Positions 44,802 through 45,417 of a stretch of 45,417 bases of DNA are shown here, piece by piece. The notes under the pieces are model-generated. The model was not told the DNA's origin. It worked only from the letters and a program-made list of their open reading frames with translations, and ran no database searches. Location: positions 1-45,417 of the IMG/VR virus record IMGVR_UViG_3300042876_000278; one strand, written 5' to 3'. A program made the position numbers and the translations under genes. Within the stretch, counting starts at the first letter, position 1; every line of letters starts with the position of its first letter. The stretch is from a virus.

Positions 44802-45224
44802 ATGAAAAAAACCTTCACATTCCTGCTCCTGATTACCCTCTCCTCCTGCGGTGTTAACTACAACCTGCACCGGATGGCCTACCACAAGCGTATGGCCATC
44901 GCCAAAGGCGCGGAGATCAAAAGCGACACGGTATTTACCGACCGGGTATACATCACGCCAGGAGACTCGACAACGGTGTTCCTGCCAGGGGTTACCATCA
45001 TTCGGGATACCACCATCTACCAGGATCGCATAAAGATCAGGATCAGGCGCGATACCGTGCGGGAGATGATACAGGTCGAGTGCCCGCCAGACACGGTAAA
45101 GATTCGCGTGCCCGTGGCTGTCAATGAAACTCTTTGCCCCCCGCCGGACAATAAGTGGAAATGGATCGCCGGAATACTGGCCTGTATTGTTGTTGGGATT
45201 GCTTTGATAAAGTCTCGCCAATAA
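44802..45224 (+). CDS. Unimolecular spanin (lipoprotein with C-terminal membrane anchor)
   Basis: 140 residues. N-terminus MKKTFTFLLLITLSSCGVNY is a lipoprotein signal with lipobox L-S-S-C (Cys16). A charged, beta-rich periplasmic part follows (VFTDRVYITPGDSTTVFLPG, TIIRDTTIYQDRIKIRIRRD), and WIAGILACIVVGIALIKSRQ at the C-terminus is a membrane span. Outer-membrane lipid at one end and inner-membrane anchor at the other is the architecture of u-spanins, which fuse the two membranes. It follows endolysin and holin, as a spanin should. No separate Rz/Rz1 pair is present. Confidence 0.7.
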   Translation: MKKTFTFLLLITLSSCGVNYNLHRMAYHKRMAIAKGAEIKSDTVFTDRVYITPGDSTTVFLPGVTIIRDTTIYQDRIKIRIRRDTVREMIQVECPPDTVKIRVPVAVNETLCPPPDNKWKWIAGILACIVVGIALIKSRQ

Positions 45225-45240
45225 AGCCTGTATCTTGGTT

Positions 45241-45417
45241 TCATTTCAGTAGGTCAAGGATTCCCTGTGGTTCTATAAAGCCCTTACCCTTTAATCTTTC
45301 ACACAATGTAATCACCATGTCTAGTTTGGATTGGAGGGCTTCAAATTTATCATTTGCCTCAAGTGAAAGTATGACCATTTGGGAAATGGTGTCTTTCAGC
45401 CTCTTGTTCTCCGCTTG
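45241..45417 (-). CDS. Partial coiled-coil protein, 3' end (cut by window edge)
   Basis: The frame runs from the window edge to TGA at 45241-45243 and reads QAENKRLKDTISQMVILSLE, then ALQSKLDMVITLCERLKGKG and FIEPQGILDLLK. Coiled-coil-like heptads. It converges with the spanin gene, with a 16-base gap. If the window is circular, it may continue into the partial gene at 1-77, with one base missing at the junction. Function unknown. Confidence 0.6.
   Translation of the reverse strand, partial: QAENKRLKDTISQMVILSLEANDKFEALQSKLDMVITLCERLKGKGFIEPQGILDLLK

Noticed and set aside
1-45417. Integrase, attachment sites, tRNA or rRNA genes
   Set aside because: No tyrosine or serine recombinase motif was seen among the proteins, and no cloverleaf or rRNA-like segment was noticed by eye. 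A temperate lifestyle is not supported, though a dedicated tRNA search was not possible.

Overview
The window looks like an essentially complete, or nearly complete, genome of a tailed siphovirus-like phage of a Bacteroidetes host. The host call rests on several signals. The upstream regions carry TTTG (-33) / TAnnTTTG (-7) promoters, and Shine-Dalgarno-like leaders are largely absent. There are recognisable phage modules: terminase, portal, MuF, capsid, tape measure, tail spike and lysis. Genes are packed tightly, with ATGA/TGATG stop-start overlaps almost throughout. No integrase, tRNA, rRNA, CRISPR array or insertion sequence was seen.

Left arm (1-9155, all on the minus strand, read from a divergent control region at about 9156-9265): small accessory genes including an Imm5-like protein with an in-gene 21-bp repeat, a Rad52-like annealing protein, a PD-(D/E)XK exonuclease and SSB. 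The SSB gene carries a GATC duplication that puts it out of frame. These are followed by a small membrane protein, a DUF1376-like replication protein, a RecA-fold/DnaB-like helicase, a LuxR-type HTH protein, a short C5-cytosine methyltransferase and an SPFH/band-7 protein.

Right arm (9266-45224, plus strand except one module): an HNH protein, terminase small and large subunits, and an internally deleted DNA methyltransferase remnant. Next comes the most striking part, a 9-kb unbroken run (12.7-21.8 kb) of glycan-type genes: about eight glycosyltransferase-like proteins, three SAM methyltransferases, a short SDR, a MAF/GT42-like protein, a zinc ribbon and two small membrane proteins. It is wedged between terminase and the tail genes. 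A GC-rich hairpin closes this operon. The tail genes come before the head genes: frameshifted assembly chaperones, tape measure, two large tail proteins, a probable tube protein, portal, a fibre-like protein, a MuF protein with a RelA/SpoT-like C-terminus, scaffold, major capsid, connectors and tail completion. A tail spike and lectin-like protein of conspicuously AT-rich composition follow, then a lysis cassette: XhlA-like, M15 endolysin, holin and a unimolecular spanin.

The exception to the plus-strand right arm is a minus-strand four-gene module (33.4-35.1 kb: a candidate immunity-like protein, an RHH regulator, a DUF3560 protein and a plasmid-type protein). It has its own near-consensus promoter with an operator-like inverted repeat in the spacer. 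It meets the MuF-toxin-like gene tail to tail with overlapping stop codons.

How it fits together: the left arm replicates and recombines the DNA, and the right arm packages it and builds the particle. Because the glycan island has no visible promoter of its own and follows terminase without a gap, it is probably expressed late. This favours decoration of virion proteins, or a late change of host surface glycan, over an early function. The two window ends contain partial minus-strand genes that could be halves of one gene, consistent with a circularly permuted genome of about 45.4 kb. All functions are inferred from sequence motifs read by eye; no database search was run.
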